The notes: a model not told the origin generated them from the sequence alone. Shown: positions 51,842 to 61,185, counted from the first letter of the stretch. The stretch is DNA of 64,000 nt from Shewanella canadensis (GCF_003966225.1 NZ_RXNU01000015.1:1-64000); one strand, 5' to 3'. Made by a program: numbers and translations.

Positions 51842-51873
51842 AAAGCCCCTGTAGATACCGGGGCTTTTTTTTA
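51842..51873 (+). terminator. Terminator of kdsA
   Basis: 8-bp stem AAAGCCCC (51842-51849) and GGGGCTTT (51860-51867) with a 10-base loop, followed by TTTTT. Confidence 0.88.
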
Positions 51874-51885
51874 GCTGCTTTTTTA

Positions 51886-52143
51886 ATACCAATTGTATTA
51901 AGTACCTGACCATTCAGCGAGAGTTCAAAGCTCTGTAGGCAAGTAGGATGGTTGAAGCTAATAGTTATTCTATATCGAAAGCATCCAGTGCAGCATAAAG
52001 GGCTTTGAAGCTCGCACTACGTGAGTCTCTCAGGCTTCCCACTTCTGCTTTGCATTGACTTAAAAGGCCGAGTTCTACAACCAAGAGCAGCATTTCCTCA
52101 TCAATGCGCCTTGAATTGGTTAATTATTTAATGCAACTGGTAT
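51886..52143. mobile_element. MITE-like element (258 bp) with 16-bp terminal inverted repeats
   Basis: The left end ATACCAATTGTATTAA (51886-51901) and the right end TTAATGCAACTGGTAT (52128-52143, read inwards ATACCAGTTGCATTAA) agree at 14 of 16 positions. The inside has no coding frame of note. It fills most of the gap between kdsA and the AbgT gene. Target duplication is unclear because both flanks are T/A-rich. Confidence 0.65.
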
Positions 52144-52258
52144 AAAAGATTAAGGTTGATTACAGAGTTCATCTGTATCCTGCTGCGACATAAAAAAAGT
52201 CGCGCCCGCTTTTTGTCGAAAAGTCTGGAGTGCTTAATTAAGTAGAGGGTGATGAACT

Positions 52259-53797
52259 ATGGCAAATGAACAGGCAGCTCCGGGTATACTCGGGCGGGTG
52301 TTGGATGGAATTGAAAGGGTCGGTAATAAACTACCTGATCCCGCAATGCTATTTCTTATTTTACTCTTTGCGGTGTGGGGGTTATCGGCACTGCTGTCTG
52401 GTATCAGTTTTGAGGCCATAGATCCCAGAACCAGTTCACCTATAGAAGTTAAAAACTTGCTGAGCGCTGAGGCGTTGACTCACTTTTTAACCAGCATGGT
52501 TACCACCTTCACGGCCTTTGCACCATTAGGCGTGGTGTTAGTCGCTATGTTAGGTGTCGGTGTTGCCGAGCATTCAGGCTTTATCAATACCGCACTTAAG
52601 AAGATGCTTAAAGTCACCCCGCTTAAGTTTTTAACGCCTGCAGTTGTCTTGGTGGGGATTATCTCTCATACCGCTACCGATGCAGGTTATGTGGTGGTGA
52701 TCCCGCTTGCCGGGGTGATTTTCTTTACCGTAGGTCGTCACCCGTTAGCGGGTATTGCGGCAGCTTTCGCCGGCGTTTCTGGTGGTTTCTGTGCTAACTT
52801 TATTCCGTCAGGTATCGATCCGCTACTGCAAAGTTTTACTCAGTCGGCAGCGCAAATTGTTGACCCTGATATTCAGATTAACCCGTTGAACAACTGGTTC
52901 TTCGCCGCAAGTTCTTGTATCCCTATCGTGTTAGTTATCTGGTATTTAACCGATAAGGTACTTGAGCCCAGGTTGAATCGTACTCATAAGGTCAATACCG
53001 AAGAGGTCGATGTGCCCTCTATGGAAGAGAGCACACCTAAAGAGGAAAAAGCATTTCGCGTTGCCAGCCTGGTTATGTTGGCTGCAATTATAGCTTTCTT
53101 CTCGCTCACTGTTTCTGAAACCTCAACACTGCGTGATGCTAATGGGTCGCTCACCAGCTTCAGCGCCCCCTTAATGCAGTCAATTGTGCCCTTGATCTTC
53201 ATCTTCTTTGTTATACCTGGGGGGATTTATGGTTATATTACCGGCACCTTTAAAAATTCTACCGATGTCGTTCAAGCCATGTCTAAGTCGATGGGCGGAA
53301 TGGCTCACTATATCGTGATGGCATTTTTCTGTGCTCAATTTGTGGCAGCATTTTCTGCATCAAACTTAGGAGCGCTAATCGCGGTTGAAGGGGCAAGTGG
53401 TCTTCAGGCGATGAATTTGTCTGCTGAAGTGACCATAGTGGGTATGATCATCTTAGTCGCCTTTGTGAATCTGTTTGTTGGGTCATCATCGGCTAAGTGG
53501 GCCTTAATTGGTCCGGTGCTGGTACCTATGTTAATGCAATTGAATATCAGCCCGGATCTGTCACAAGCGGCTTACCGTGTCGGTGATTCCAGTTCCAATA
53601 TTATTACCCCATTAATGCCATATTTCCCACTTGTCGTTGTCTATTGTCAGCGCTACGTGAAGAATATCGGTATCGGAACCCTCATTTCAATGATGTTACC
53701 GTTTAGTCTTTGTTTGCTTGCATTGTGGAGTAGCTGGTTACTGATTTATTGGTCGATTGGTATGCCACTAGGCTTGGGGGCCAGTTACACATATTAG
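52259..53797 (+). CDS. AbgT family transporter
   Basis: 512 aa with about twelve membrane segments; the family of AbgT (p-aminobenzoyl-glutamate uptake) and MtrF (sulfonamide efflux). The N-terminal LDGIERVGNKLPDPAMLF, GIISHTATDAGYVVVIPLAG, FCANFIPSGIDPLLQS and the C-terminal VGDSSSNIITPLMPYFPLVV are family blocks. It has AGAGGGTGATG upstream of ATG. The substrate cannot be told from sequence. Confidence 0.93.
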   Translation: MANEQAAPGILGRVLDGIERVGNKLPDPAMLFLILLFAVWGLSALLSGISFEAIDPRTSSPIEVKNLLSAEALTHFLTSMVTTFTAFAPLGVVLVAMLGVGVAEHSGFINTALKKMLKVTPLKFLTPAVVLVGIISHTATDAGYVVVIPLAGVIFFTVGRHPLAGIAAAFAGVSGGFCANFIPSGIDPLLQSFTQSAAQIVDPDIQINPLNNWFFAASSCIPIVLVIWYLTDKVLEPRLNRTHKVNTEEVDVPSMEESTPKEEKAFRVASLVMLAAIIAFFSLTVSETSTLRDANGSLTSFSAPLMQSIVPLIFIFFVIPGGIYGYITGTFKNSTDVVQAMSKSMGGMAHYIVMAFFCAQFVAAFSASNLGALIAVEGASGLQAMNLSAEVTIVGMIILVAFVNLFVGSSSAKWALIGPVLVPMLMQLNISPDLSQAAYRVGDSSSNIITPLMPYFPLVVVYCQRYVKNIGIGTLISMMLPFSLCLLALWSSWLLIYWSIGMPLGLGASYTY

Positions 53798-53844
53798 ATA
53801 TTGACCCATCTGCCAGCTATCTGAGGATGCTACCAATATTAGAT

Positions 53845-53873
53845 TAAAGCCTCGAATTTTCGGGGTTTTTTTA
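53845..53873 (+). terminator. Terminator of the AbgT transporter gene
   Basis: Stem AAAGCCTCGA/TCGGGGTTT with two G-U pairs and a short loop, followed by TTTT, about 50 bases past the stop. Confidence 0.65.
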
Positions 53874-53993
53874 TGTATTATTACTTTGACTGATAATGAG
53901 TATATTTAACTTTCCTCTGTTCTTGGTCGTTTGATTCAAGCCGATGGGATATTCTTAGCGCCTATTTTAAGCTTTCAGAAGTGGTCGATCTTT

Positions 53994-54866
53994 ATGTGGA
54001 TCTTGTTTACCTTTCTGGCCGCCTCCATGCAGGCCTGGCGTAATGCGTTTCAGAGCCAACTGAGTAGAGAGGTGAAAGTCGCCGGAGTCACTCTGGCGCG
54101 ATTTCTCTGGGCCGGGCCCATAGCTGGGCTTTACCTGTTGATGCTCTATCTGTGGCAACCAGTAGAATTACCCGAGATCTCATTAGCCTTCTCGCTTTAT
54201 GTGCTCGGGGCGTCGGCAATGCAGATTGTGGCTACGGCCTTGATGGTTAAGTTGTTTAAGCTGAAAAATTTTGCCGTTGGAGCCGGGCTTGCTAAGAGTG
54301 AGGCCTTAGTGGCTGCGATATTGGGGGTTCTCTTTTTCGGTACTCAGCTCTCTCTACTGGGCTGGCTTGGTGTGATGATCGGTGGCGTCGCTATTTTCCT
54401 GATGAGTAGCCGTCGGGGATTAAAGGATATCTCTTTGCAGACGGCCTTAATCGGGCTGGCTTGCGGCAGTGCATTTGCGCTGACATCTCTGTGGGTGCGT
54501 GAGGCGAGCCTGAATTTAGACCTACCTTTTCCTCACCGGGCCGCCTGGGTTTTACTCTTTGTGATAACGATTCAAACCATCGTGCTGTTGGCATATATCT
54601 ATGCTTCCGATAAGCAGACCTTAACGGCACTCTGGCAGCGCCCCAAGCTGACCCTGCTGACTAGTACAACCAGCTGTTTGGGTTCCATTGGCTGGTTTAG
54701 CGCCATGTCTCTACAGGCCGTGCCCTATGTAAAGACATTGGGGCAGATAGAGGTATTTTTCACTTTGATGATTGCCATGTTCTGGTTAAAGCAGAAGGTC
54801 AAAATTAAAGAGGTATTTGCCTTAGTCTTGATCGCGGTTGCAGCGATACTGGTTATGTGGGGTTAA
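53994..54866 (+). CDS. EamA/DMT family membrane transporter
   Basis: 290 aa from ATG 53994, which begins the first membrane helix (WILFTFLAASMQAWRNAF); a TTG at 53931 would add 21 residues. Ten membrane helices in two EamA repeats are visible (second half from about LQTALIGLACGSAFAL). The family exports metabolites or drugs. The end of the last helix (VLIAVAAILVMWG) is typical. It converges with the PAP2 gene. Confidence 0.87.
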   Translation: MWILFTFLAASMQAWRNAFQSQLSREVKVAGVTLARFLWAGPIAGLYLLMLYLWQPVELPEISLAFSLYVLGASAMQIVATALMVKLFKLKNFAVGAGLAKSEALVAAILGVLFFGTQLSLLGWLGVMIGGVAIFLMSSRRGLKDISLQTALIGLACGSAFALTSLWVREASLNLDLPFPHRAAWVLLFVITIQTIVLLAYIYASDKQTLTALWQRPKLTLLTSTTSCLGSIGWFSAMSLQAVPYVKTLGQIEVFFTLMIAMFWLKQKVKIKEVFALVLIAVAAILVMWG

Positions 54867-54890
54867 TCACTTTTCTACTGGCTGAAACCT

Positions 54891-54912
54891 GTCTGGTAAA
54901 ACTATACCAGAA
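54891..54912. terminator. Weak bidirectional hairpin between converging genes
   Basis: CTGGTA and TACCAG form a short stem in the 56 bases between the EamA and PAP2 genes, with AAAA on one side. It could act as a terminator; low confidence. Confidence 0.35.
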
Positions 54913-54922
54913 AATGGTTTAC

Positions 54923-55588
54923 CTAGAACAACCTAGGCCTGCAGCTTCTGCTGCTCGCCTTCTCAGTTACAATAATAACCATATGCGCGATAAATGTCCC
55001 CAATGTCGCACCAGCTAGCAAGTCCCCCAGATAGTGATAATTTTGCCCCAGTTGTCCGATAAATACTGCACACATGGTGGCTATCCAGAGCAGACGATAG
55101 CGGGGAAGGTGATACCAGAAGGTTGTCGCCAGTGCAAAGGTGAACAGGGCGTGACCCGATGGAAATGAGTTATAGGCGAGCCCCTCGGCGAAAGGGTGAA
55201 ACCCTTCGATACGGTCGCTTATCCAGGAGGGGTTAGAGTTAACCCAGGTCTGAGGCCAAGTGCGGCCAAACAAGGCTTTTGCACTCACGCGCAGTATCGA
55301 TGCCAGGATAAAGGTTGCCGCCAAGTTTATCGCTAACCATCTATATTGGTGACGTAGCTTAGGGACGATACAAAGCGCGACCGCAATAGCAGATAAGATT
55401 TCTAAAAAAAGGGGGGTATTACTCAGCAATTTGATCAATGAGTTGGCAAATGAATGTTGATAAATAAAGTCTGCCAGCTCTCGATCGATAAAATTCACGC
55501 TGACAAGTATGGCGATAAACATGGCGGCGTAAAATATCGCACTTCTTTTGAATGAATAAAGAAAGGCTGGGGTATGGGGTGTCGGCAT
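54923..55588 (-). CDS. PAP2 superfamily membrane phosphatase
   Basis: 221 aa from ATG 55588 (a frame open to 55678 would add 30 residues). The three PAP2 motifs are present: KALFGRTWP (KxxxxxRP-like), FPSGH (SFPSGHALF) and NYHYLGDLLAGATLG (SR-H-D-type). Five or six membrane helices. A phosphatase of lipid phosphates such as undecaprenyl or phosphatidylglycerol phosphate is the likely role. It is not proven which. Confidence 0.85.
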   Translation of the reverse strand: MPTPHTPAFLYSFKRSAIFYAAMFIAILVSVNFIDRELADFIYQHSFANSLIKLLSNTPLFLEILSAIAVALCIVPKLRHQYRWLAINLAATFILASILRVSAKALFGRTWPQTWVNSNPSWISDRIEGFHPFAEGLAYNSFPSGHALFTFALATTFWYHLPRYRLLWIATMCAVFIGQLGQNYHYLGDLLAGATLGTFIAHMVIIVTEKASSRSCRPRLF

Positions 55589-55789
55589 CTTGATTCGTAT
55601 TAACTGCTGGGGAAGTGAGGAGTAATTTAACTCGGATAAAAAATTGCTGCAACTGACGATGCAGGGAACCGCAAACAATCTGAATAGCTCGTTCGCCAGG
55701 ATGTGCCCTATTTGGAGGGGATATCTAAAATTGAGACCCTGATAAGTCGCTAAGTTAAGCTGCTGTGCTAGCTATTATACCTATGGGTA

Positions 55790-55894
55790 TTACTTAAGCT
55801 TTCGGGCTCTCATCGCTATCCCGATGCAAATTGCGGCGCCACCCCAAGTGATGGTAAGGGCCAGCACCAACATAATTATCGCTCCGGTACTCAT
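55790..55894 (-). CDS. MetS family NSS transporter small subunit
   Basis: 34 aa, one membrane helix (MSTGAIIMLVLALTITWGG) ending in a basic tail (RARKLK). The ATG overlaps the stop of the NSS transporter gene by 4 bases (ATGA) and GGAGGAA lies just upstream inside that gene. In Corynebacterium, MetP needs the similar tiny MetS protein for methionine and alanine uptake. The fit in length, topology and position is good. Confidence 0.85.
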   Translation of the reverse strand: MSTGAIIMLVLALTITWGGAAICIGIAMRARKLK

Positions 55895-57378
55895 AGTTCC
55901 TCCTTGTGATTGGATGCGAAGTTTATCAATATTGAGATAAACAACATGATGGCAATGAGCCCCCAACCTAAGAGTAGCTGGTCTGCTATCGGGTAATCAC
56001 CATAACCATTATTGATAGTGTTGACTAAATTTCTGACGAGAATGATGCCCAACATTGCCGGGCTGATAAAGCGTAAACAGAGCTCAAACCATATGCCTAT
56101 GGTGAATTCCGAGAGTCGATTGCTGTAGTCTCTTATATCGGCAATTTTAAATAGCCAGGTAAGGATGATGAGCTCAATGAAGCAGCTGAATAGCAGGGCG
56201 ATATTATTAATAAAGTAGTCGATGAGGTCGAGCAGTAGCAGCCCGCCATTCGTGGCAAACGCCATGGAGATGATAAAGCCGCTACCGCATACTATCGCAG
56301 CCGCTTTTTTGCGGGGCAGGTGAAGCTTATCCATAATGGCTGAGGTCACGGCTTCAAGGATAGAGATATGGGAACTCAGACCTGCAACCACCAATGCGAA
56401 GAAAAATAGTGGACCGAGTATATAAGGTGCCGGGAGTAGATTAATGGCTGCGGGGATCGTTACAAACGCCAGCCCAACGCCGGATGTGACCACCTCAGTC
56501 AAAGGTTTAGCCTGCTCTTGTGCCATATAGCCAAGCACTCCGAATATCATGATCCCGCCCATGATAGAGAAACCACAGTTGATTAGCACTGTCATGAACG
56601 CGTTATTGTTGATATCCGACTTTTCAGGGAGATAGCTCGAATATGCGAGCATAATGGCGAAACCTACACTTAAGGTGAAGAAGATCTGCCCATAGGCTGC
56701 AGACCAGACCTTAGTGTCCAATATTTTGCTAAAATCAGGCTGAAAAAGATAGTTGAGGCCTTCGAGCGCACCGGGAAGAAATACAATTCGGCCTATCAAG
56801 ACTAACACCATGATGAACAGTAGGGGCATCATAATTTTACTCGCGCGCTCTATCCCCCTCCTCACGCCGGTGAAAATGGCTAGGGAGGTAATGGCCCAGG
56901 CGATGGCCATCGGCAGGGCGATATGTGGTTGGAAAACCCCTAAGCTGGTGGGGGAGTTATCGCCAAGTTGCAGGTATTCATTGAAGAAGAAAGCGTTGGT
57001 GTCGGTTCCCCAACTCTGTGTAAATGAGAAGCCTAAGAAGGAGATAGTCCAGCCAATAATGGCCACATAGTACACCGCGATGACGGCGGCGATGAGAACT
57101 TGAAACCAGCCGAGCCACTCTAGCCTGAGCCCATAGTGTATGCCTAATCTCGAGAATACTTTGGGCGCGGCTCCGCGCAGTTTATGTCCGAGACTAAACT
57201 CCATTATCATAAAAGGGATACCGGCAGATATCATGGCAAAGAGGTAAGGGATAAAGAAGGCCCCGCCACCGTTTTCATAAGCCATATAGGGGAATCGCCA
57301 GATATTACCTAACCCGATAGCAGAACCAACAGCCGCGAGAATAAAGCCAATACGTGAGTTCCACTGCTCTCTTTGCAT
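55891..57378 (-). CDS. Neurotransmitter:sodium symporter family transporter
   Basis: 495 aa, twelve membrane helices. The sodium/substrate-site segment GSAIGLGNIWRFPYMAYENGGGAFFIPY at the start is the NSS hallmark. The C-terminal end is followed immediately by the MetS-like small gene (4-base overlap), pointing to a two-part amino-acid uptake system of the MetPS type. The ATG follows GGAAAAAG. Confidence 0.93.
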   Translation of the reverse strand: MQREQWNSRIGFILAAVGSAIGLGNIWRFPYMAYENGGGAFFIPYLFAMISAGIPFMIMEFSLGHKLRGAAPKVFSRLGIHYGLRLEWLGWFQVLIAAVIAVYYVAIIGWTISFLGFSFTQSWGTDTNAFFFNEYLQLGDNSPTSLGVFQPHIALPMAIAWAITSLAIFTGVRRGIERASKIMMPLLFIMVLVLIGRIVFLPGALEGLNYLFQPDFSKILDTKVWSAAYGQIFFTLSVGFAIMLAYSSYLPEKSDINNNAFMTVLINCGFSIMGGIMIFGVLGYMAQEQAKPLTEVVTSGVGLAFVTIPAAINLLPAPYILGPLFFFALVVAGLSSHISILEAVTSAIMDKLHLPRKKAAAIVCGSGFIISMAFATNGGLLLLDLIDYFINNIALLFSCFIELIILTWLFKIADIRDYSNRLSEFTIGIWFELCLRFISPAMLGIILVRNLVNTINNGYGDYPIADQLLLGWGLIAIMLFISILINFASNHKEEL

Positions 57379-57592
57379 ATGCTTTTTCCATAGTTTTCAA
57401 TCTGCTTTCTCTTCTCATAATAGTAGACGAAAAATGAAGTGATGCACTCTGTCACTAAGTACTCACTCAATGTTCACTCAATAGAGCGGGGGAGTGGGAA
57501 ATACAATGTGGTTAAAAGGGGCGGGGGGGAGATAAAAAATAGTGCTTCGGTATTCTTTATCGCCCACAGCTGTTGGCACTGATGTGATCAAC

Positions 57593-58525
57593 TTATTTGA
57601 GGTAATCAGATTCCATATTTTTGACCTGCTCAAGGAGGCTTAAGTTCTCATTTACGGTTAAATTATGGTGTTGTGCTCTTTGAACCACAAAACCATTTAT
57701 CGACTCGATCTCTGTCTTTCTCTTGTTCAGGACATCTTGATGCATTGATGAGAAGTTGGCCGCTGTCAGCCCTATAACCTCGTATACCCGGTTAATGAGT
57801 GCTGACTTATCTAGCTCGATACCATCCGCTGATGCGACCTCAATCAACTCAGAAACAACCACAGAGATTTGCTGGCGATATTGTTCTTCGGCTAATTTTC
57901 CATTGCAACAGTCATGTATCGCAGTGAGAGGGTTGATCGCCGCATTGATGGCGAGTTTGTGCCAGAGCGAAGGTAAAATCGGCTCACACCATTGGCTGTT
58001 TGGAATGGCGCTTAACAAGCGTGTTCTTAACTCTTGGCTTAGCCGGGGACCGGTGAGATGTCCTAACTGAGTGCTTCCCGAGCCGGTTTGTTCTATGTGC
58101 CAGCGTTCGTGCTTAAGCGCCGCCTGAGAGGTGGTTCCTAAACTTAACCCTTGCCCATGGAGAAGCGCTGGTACCTCGAGATGAGGGCCCATACCGTTAT
58201 GAAGCAAAAGGATATGACATTTTGGGGATAGCTTATCTATGATGGAGTTTAGCGCGTCACAAACCTGATAGGCTTTGACACAGACGATGAGGAGTCGAAC
58301 CTGTTCAAGTAGTGGAGACACACTCTTAGGCGAGGCCAGTATGGCTGTCGATTCGGTTACCTCACCATCTAAAGCGGTAAAGGTAACTCGCTGCTGCCGT
58401 TCATTTTCTCTGGCGATGAGTAGAGGGGCATTTCCGTCGGTGAGCAGTTGTTGGTAGATGAGCTGACCCACGGCGCCGGCGCCCAGAATCGCAATGTTTT
58501 TTTCATCGACTAGTTGTTGACCCAT
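57593..58525 (-). CDS. panE: 2-dehydropantoate 2-reductase
   Basis: 310 aa (E. coli 303). It reduces ketopantoate to pantoate on the way to coenzyme A. The NADPH fold starts IAILGAGAVGQL; the catalytic Lys is in LWHKLAINAAINPLTA; the Glu/Ser part is TEIESINGFVV. The gene lies next to yajQ, as in E. coli, with a VanZ-like gene between. The start region is inside a tandem duplication, and the copy used (ATG 58525) is the one in frame. Confidence 0.93.
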   Translation of the reverse strand: MGQQLVDEKNIAILGAGAVGQLIYQQLLTDGNAPLLIARENERQQRVTFTALDGEVTESTAILASPKSVSPLLEQVRLLIVCVKAYQVCDALNSIIDKLSPKCHILLLHNGMGPHLEVPALLHGQGLSLGTTSQAALKHERWHIEQTGSGSTQLGHLTGPRLSQELRTRLLSAIPNSQWCEPILPSLWHKLAINAAINPLTAIHDCCNGKLAEEQYRQQISVVVSELIEVASADGIELDKSALINRVYEVIGLTAANFSSMHQDVLNKRKTEIESINGFVVQRAQHHNLTVNENLSLLEQVKNMESDYLK

Positions 58526-58685
58526 GGATGCACTCTATTGTTTTAATCTGAATTAGTTTGCTTGGACTCGGTGAGCTTAGCTGCACGGAAATAACGAAAG
58601 TTGTTGACCCATGGATTCACCCTATTATTTCAATCAAATTAGTTTATTCGGATTCGGGGAGCTTTGCTGCACGGAAATAACGAAG
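58513..58685 (-). repeat. Tandem duplication spanning the vanZ-panE junction
   Basis: Two copies of 87 and 86 bases (58513-58599, 58600-58685), about 84% identical by eye, both beginning GTTGTTGACCCATGGA and ending GCACGGAAATAACGAA. On the minus strand the unit contains the end of the VanZ-like gene, the intergenic part and the first codons of panE. The extra copy carries an ATG with the same first residues (MGQQL) that soon stops. Confidence 0.85.
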
Positions 58686-59084
58686 GTAGCTCCAATGGCT
58701 TAAGTAGAACAGCATTACTCCGGCCATATCGGCAATGAAGTCGCCCACCGATGCGCTGCGATAAGGCAGTGTGGACTGAACCAGTTCAATGAAAACAGCA
58801 TAACCGGCAAGAGTGAGAGCCAGATATTGCCATCTGGGTTTAAACGCTAAGTGGGTCAGGTAAGAGAGACAGAAGAAACTACCCAGGTGCCCAACTTTGT
58901 CCATATGGGGGATCAGTTGAGGGTAGTTGGGCCTGGAAAAAACCAGGTAACTGATGACTATCAGGGCTATGGCCAGCGCCAGTTTAAATATGTTTCGTCT
59001 TGATATCACTATGTCGATGGAAGTTTTGTTGTTTGTGCCATCATAGAAAAATGGTGGCAGATTGTCACCAAGAATATCATCCAT
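58644..59084 (-). CDS. VanZ-like family membrane protein
   Basis: 146 aa, four membrane helices. The VanZ pattern is visible: MDKVGHLGSFFCLSYLTHLAF and YAVFIELVQSTLPYRSASVGDFIADMAGVML. The family includes the teicoplanin-resistance VanZ, but most members have unknown function. The C-terminal region is copied in the tandem repeat downstream. It diverges from yajQ. Confidence 0.85.
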   Translation of the reverse strand: MDDILGDNLPPFFYDGTNNKTSIDIVISRRNIFKLALAIALIVISYLVFSRPNYPQLIPHMDKVGHLGSFFCLSYLTHLAFKPRWQYLALTLAGYAVFIELVQSTLPYRSASVGDFIADMAGVMLFYLSHWSYLRYFRAAKLPESE

Positions 59085-59186
59085 AATTTGCAGTTAAGCA
59101 GAGATGTACTCTCGTTGATAAGGCTTCATATTTATTCCAGATACGTTAAACTAACCCCACAAAAAATATTGTAATAGGACACTAAA

Positions 59187-59672
59187 ATGCCTTCAATGGA
59201 TATTGTTTCTGAAGTCGATGAAGTTGAGCTGCGAAATGCCGTAGATAACTCAGTACGTGAACTGAAGAGTCGTTTCGATTTTCGTGGTAAGGAAGCGAGT
59301 ATCGAATATAAAGACCATGTGGTCACGCTATCGGCTGAAGATGATTTTCAGTGTCAGCAACTGGTCGACATACTACGCATGCAGATGAGTAAGCGTAGTG
59401 TCGATCCGGCTTCCATGGATGTTGATGAAAAGGCGCTGCATAGTGGCAAGACTTTCTCTTTAAAGGTGCGCTTTAAAGAGGGCATTGAAACCCTGATCGC
59501 TAAAAAGTTAGTCAAGATGATTAAAGACAGTAAGCTGAAGGTTCAATCATCTATTCAGGGTGATTCGGTGCGTGTTACCGGTAAGAAGCGCGACGATCTG
59601 CAAGCCGTCATGGCATTGGCACGTGAGTCTGAATTAGGTCAGCCATTCCAGTTCAATAACTTCCGTGACTGA
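59187..59672 (+). CDS. yajQ: YajQ family nucleotide-binding protein
   Basis: 161 aa (E. coli 163). Two ferredoxin-like halves. The family start MPSMDIVSEVDEVELRNAVDN, RFDFRG and the final ESELGQPFQFNNFRD are conserved. YajQ in Xanthomonas binds cyclic di-GMP, so this protein may read the second messenger made by enzymes such as the one at 20.5 kb; that link is inference. AGGA lies upstream of the ATG. Confidence 0.95.
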   Translation: MPSMDIVSEVDEVELRNAVDNSVRELKSRFDFRGKEASIEYKDHVVTLSAEDDFQCQQLVDILRMQMSKRSVDPASMDVDEKALHSGKTFSLKVRFKEGIETLIAKKLVKMIKDSKLKVQSSIQGDSVRVTGKKRDDLQAVMALARESELGQPFQFNNFRD

Positions 59673-59697
59673 CTCTTAGTTGTTAGCCTGTAACGTT

Positions 59698-59730
59698 AAA
59701 GCCCTCATCATGAGGGCTTTTTTGTTTTTT
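59698..59730 (+). terminator. Terminator of yajQ
   Basis: 10-bp stem AAAGCCCTCA (59698-59707) and TGAGGGCTTT (59711-59720) with a 3-base loop, then TTTGTTTTTT. Confidence 0.88.
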
Positions 59731-59748
59731 AGCTGTTTATCTGGGAAG

Positions 59749-61185
59749 TTAAGTCTGCCGCTCGGCTGAGTCATGGGACTCGTCACTTTTTGTCTGCAGC
59801 TCCTGCTTTAATCTCTCGTCATGCCGGGTTCGCCTGTCTACCAAGAGCACTAACCATAGAACGGGTAAGCCGATAATACTGGCGCCAATGAAGAAGTTCA
59901 CATAACCGTAGGCATCGACGTAGGCACCCGAGAAGCCCGCGATAAATTTCGGGAAAAGTAACATGATAGAGGAGAGTAGCGCGTATTGCGTGGCACTGTA
60001 GCCACTGCTGGTCAGACTCGAAAGGTAGGCAATAAAGGCCGCCGTTGCGATACCGGCACTGAAGTTATCGATGGAGATGACGACAGTTAACAGGGGGACG
60101 TTGTATCCCACCACTGCTTGGTAGGCAAACAATAGGTTAGTGACGGCGACAAGCAGGGCACCGACAAAGAGTATCTTCATGGTACCGTAGCGAGCCAGCA
60201 GCACGCCACCAAATCCAGCCCCGACTAAGGTCATAATCAGGCCATAAATCTTGCTGATGGCGGCAATTTCCGCTTTGGCAAACCCCATGTCGACGTAAAA
60301 GACATTGGCCATGATCCCCATGACGATATCAGATATGCGATAACAGGAGATGAGGAGTAAGATCAATATGGCGTTGCGACCATAACGTTTAAAGAAGTCC
60401 ATGAAAGGCAATACACTGGCGGTATATAACCAAGATAGCGTACCAGCCACAGGTTTAGGGTAACGAAGGCTCAGATCCTGTTTTAGCTTTTGCTCCAGCT
60501 CATCGGCTTGTTTATTCTCGACTTCAGGCTCTTTGCTTAAGAGAGTGGTGAGAATACCTACCGACATGAGTCCGGCCATAATAAGGTAAGCCGTCTGCCA
60601 GGAGACTAGGTTGTATTCGTTATTCCCCGGGTCAACCCAGGCGGCAATCGTCAAGGCCCCTGCAGTGGCGAAAATCATGGCACTACGATAACCAACTTGA
60701 TAGGCGGCCGCTAATGCAGCCTGCATCTTCTCCGGAGCGGATTCGATACGAAAAGCATCGATAACGATATCTTGTGTGGCCGAGGCAAAGGCGACCATTA
60801 AGGCAAACAGGGCAAGGCGTTCCAGATCTTGCAGCGGATCGCTAAAAGACATGCCTAAAATGGCTGCGACGAGCAGCATCTGTGCAAATAGCATCCATCC
60901 TCGTCGCCGTCCGAGTAAGCGAGTAAAAATAGGTAACGAGAGTCTATCGACCAGCGGTGACCAGGCCCATTTGAAGCCATAGGCGAGGGCTATCCAGCTG
61001 AAATAACCTATTGCGGTTCTGTCGATGCCGGCCTCTCTAAGCCAGAATGAGAGGGTTGAAAAAACCAGCATTAATGGTAAGCCTGCCGAAAAACCAAGAA
61101 ATAACAGAACCAAGACTCGTTTATGACAGTATATGGAGAGCGCATCTTTCATGCGGGAATAATTAGAGCCTAACGCTGGGGACAT
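59749..61185 (-). CDS. ampG: Muropeptide permease AmpG
   Basis: 478 aa, MFS fold with twelve or more helices. It imports anhydro-muropeptides released by lytic enzymes such as MltB for recycling. The N-terminal FLGFSAGLPLMLVFSTLSFWLREAGI, GIDRTAIGYFSW and ASATQDIVIDAFRIE are AmpG signatures. The start may be Met12 (61152). It lies upstream of yajG in the E. coli order ampG-yajG, with a small unknown gene and a cyclophilin gene in between here. Confidence 0.92.
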   Translation of the reverse strand: MSPALGSNYSRMKDALSIYCHKRVLVLLFLGFSAGLPLMLVFSTLSFWLREAGIDRTAIGYFSWIALAYGFKWAWSPLVDRLSLPIFTRLLGRRRGWMLFAQMLLVAAILGMSFSDPLQDLERLALFALMVAFASATQDIVIDAFRIESAPEKMQAALAAAYQVGYRSAMIFATAGALTIAAWVDPGNNEYNLVSWQTAYLIMAGLMSVGILTTLLSKEPEVENKQADELEQKLKQDLSLRYPKPVAGTLSWLYTASVLPFMDFFKRYGRNAILILLLISCYRISDIVMGIMANVFYVDMGFAKAEIAAISKIYGLIMTLVGAGFGGVLLARYGTMKILFVGALLVAVTNLLFAYQAVVGYNVPLLTVVISIDNFSAGIATAAFIAYLSSLTSSGYSATQYALLSSIMLLFPKFIAGFSGAYVDAYGYVNFFIGASIIGLPVLWLVLLVDRRTRHDERLKQELQTKSDESHDSAERQT

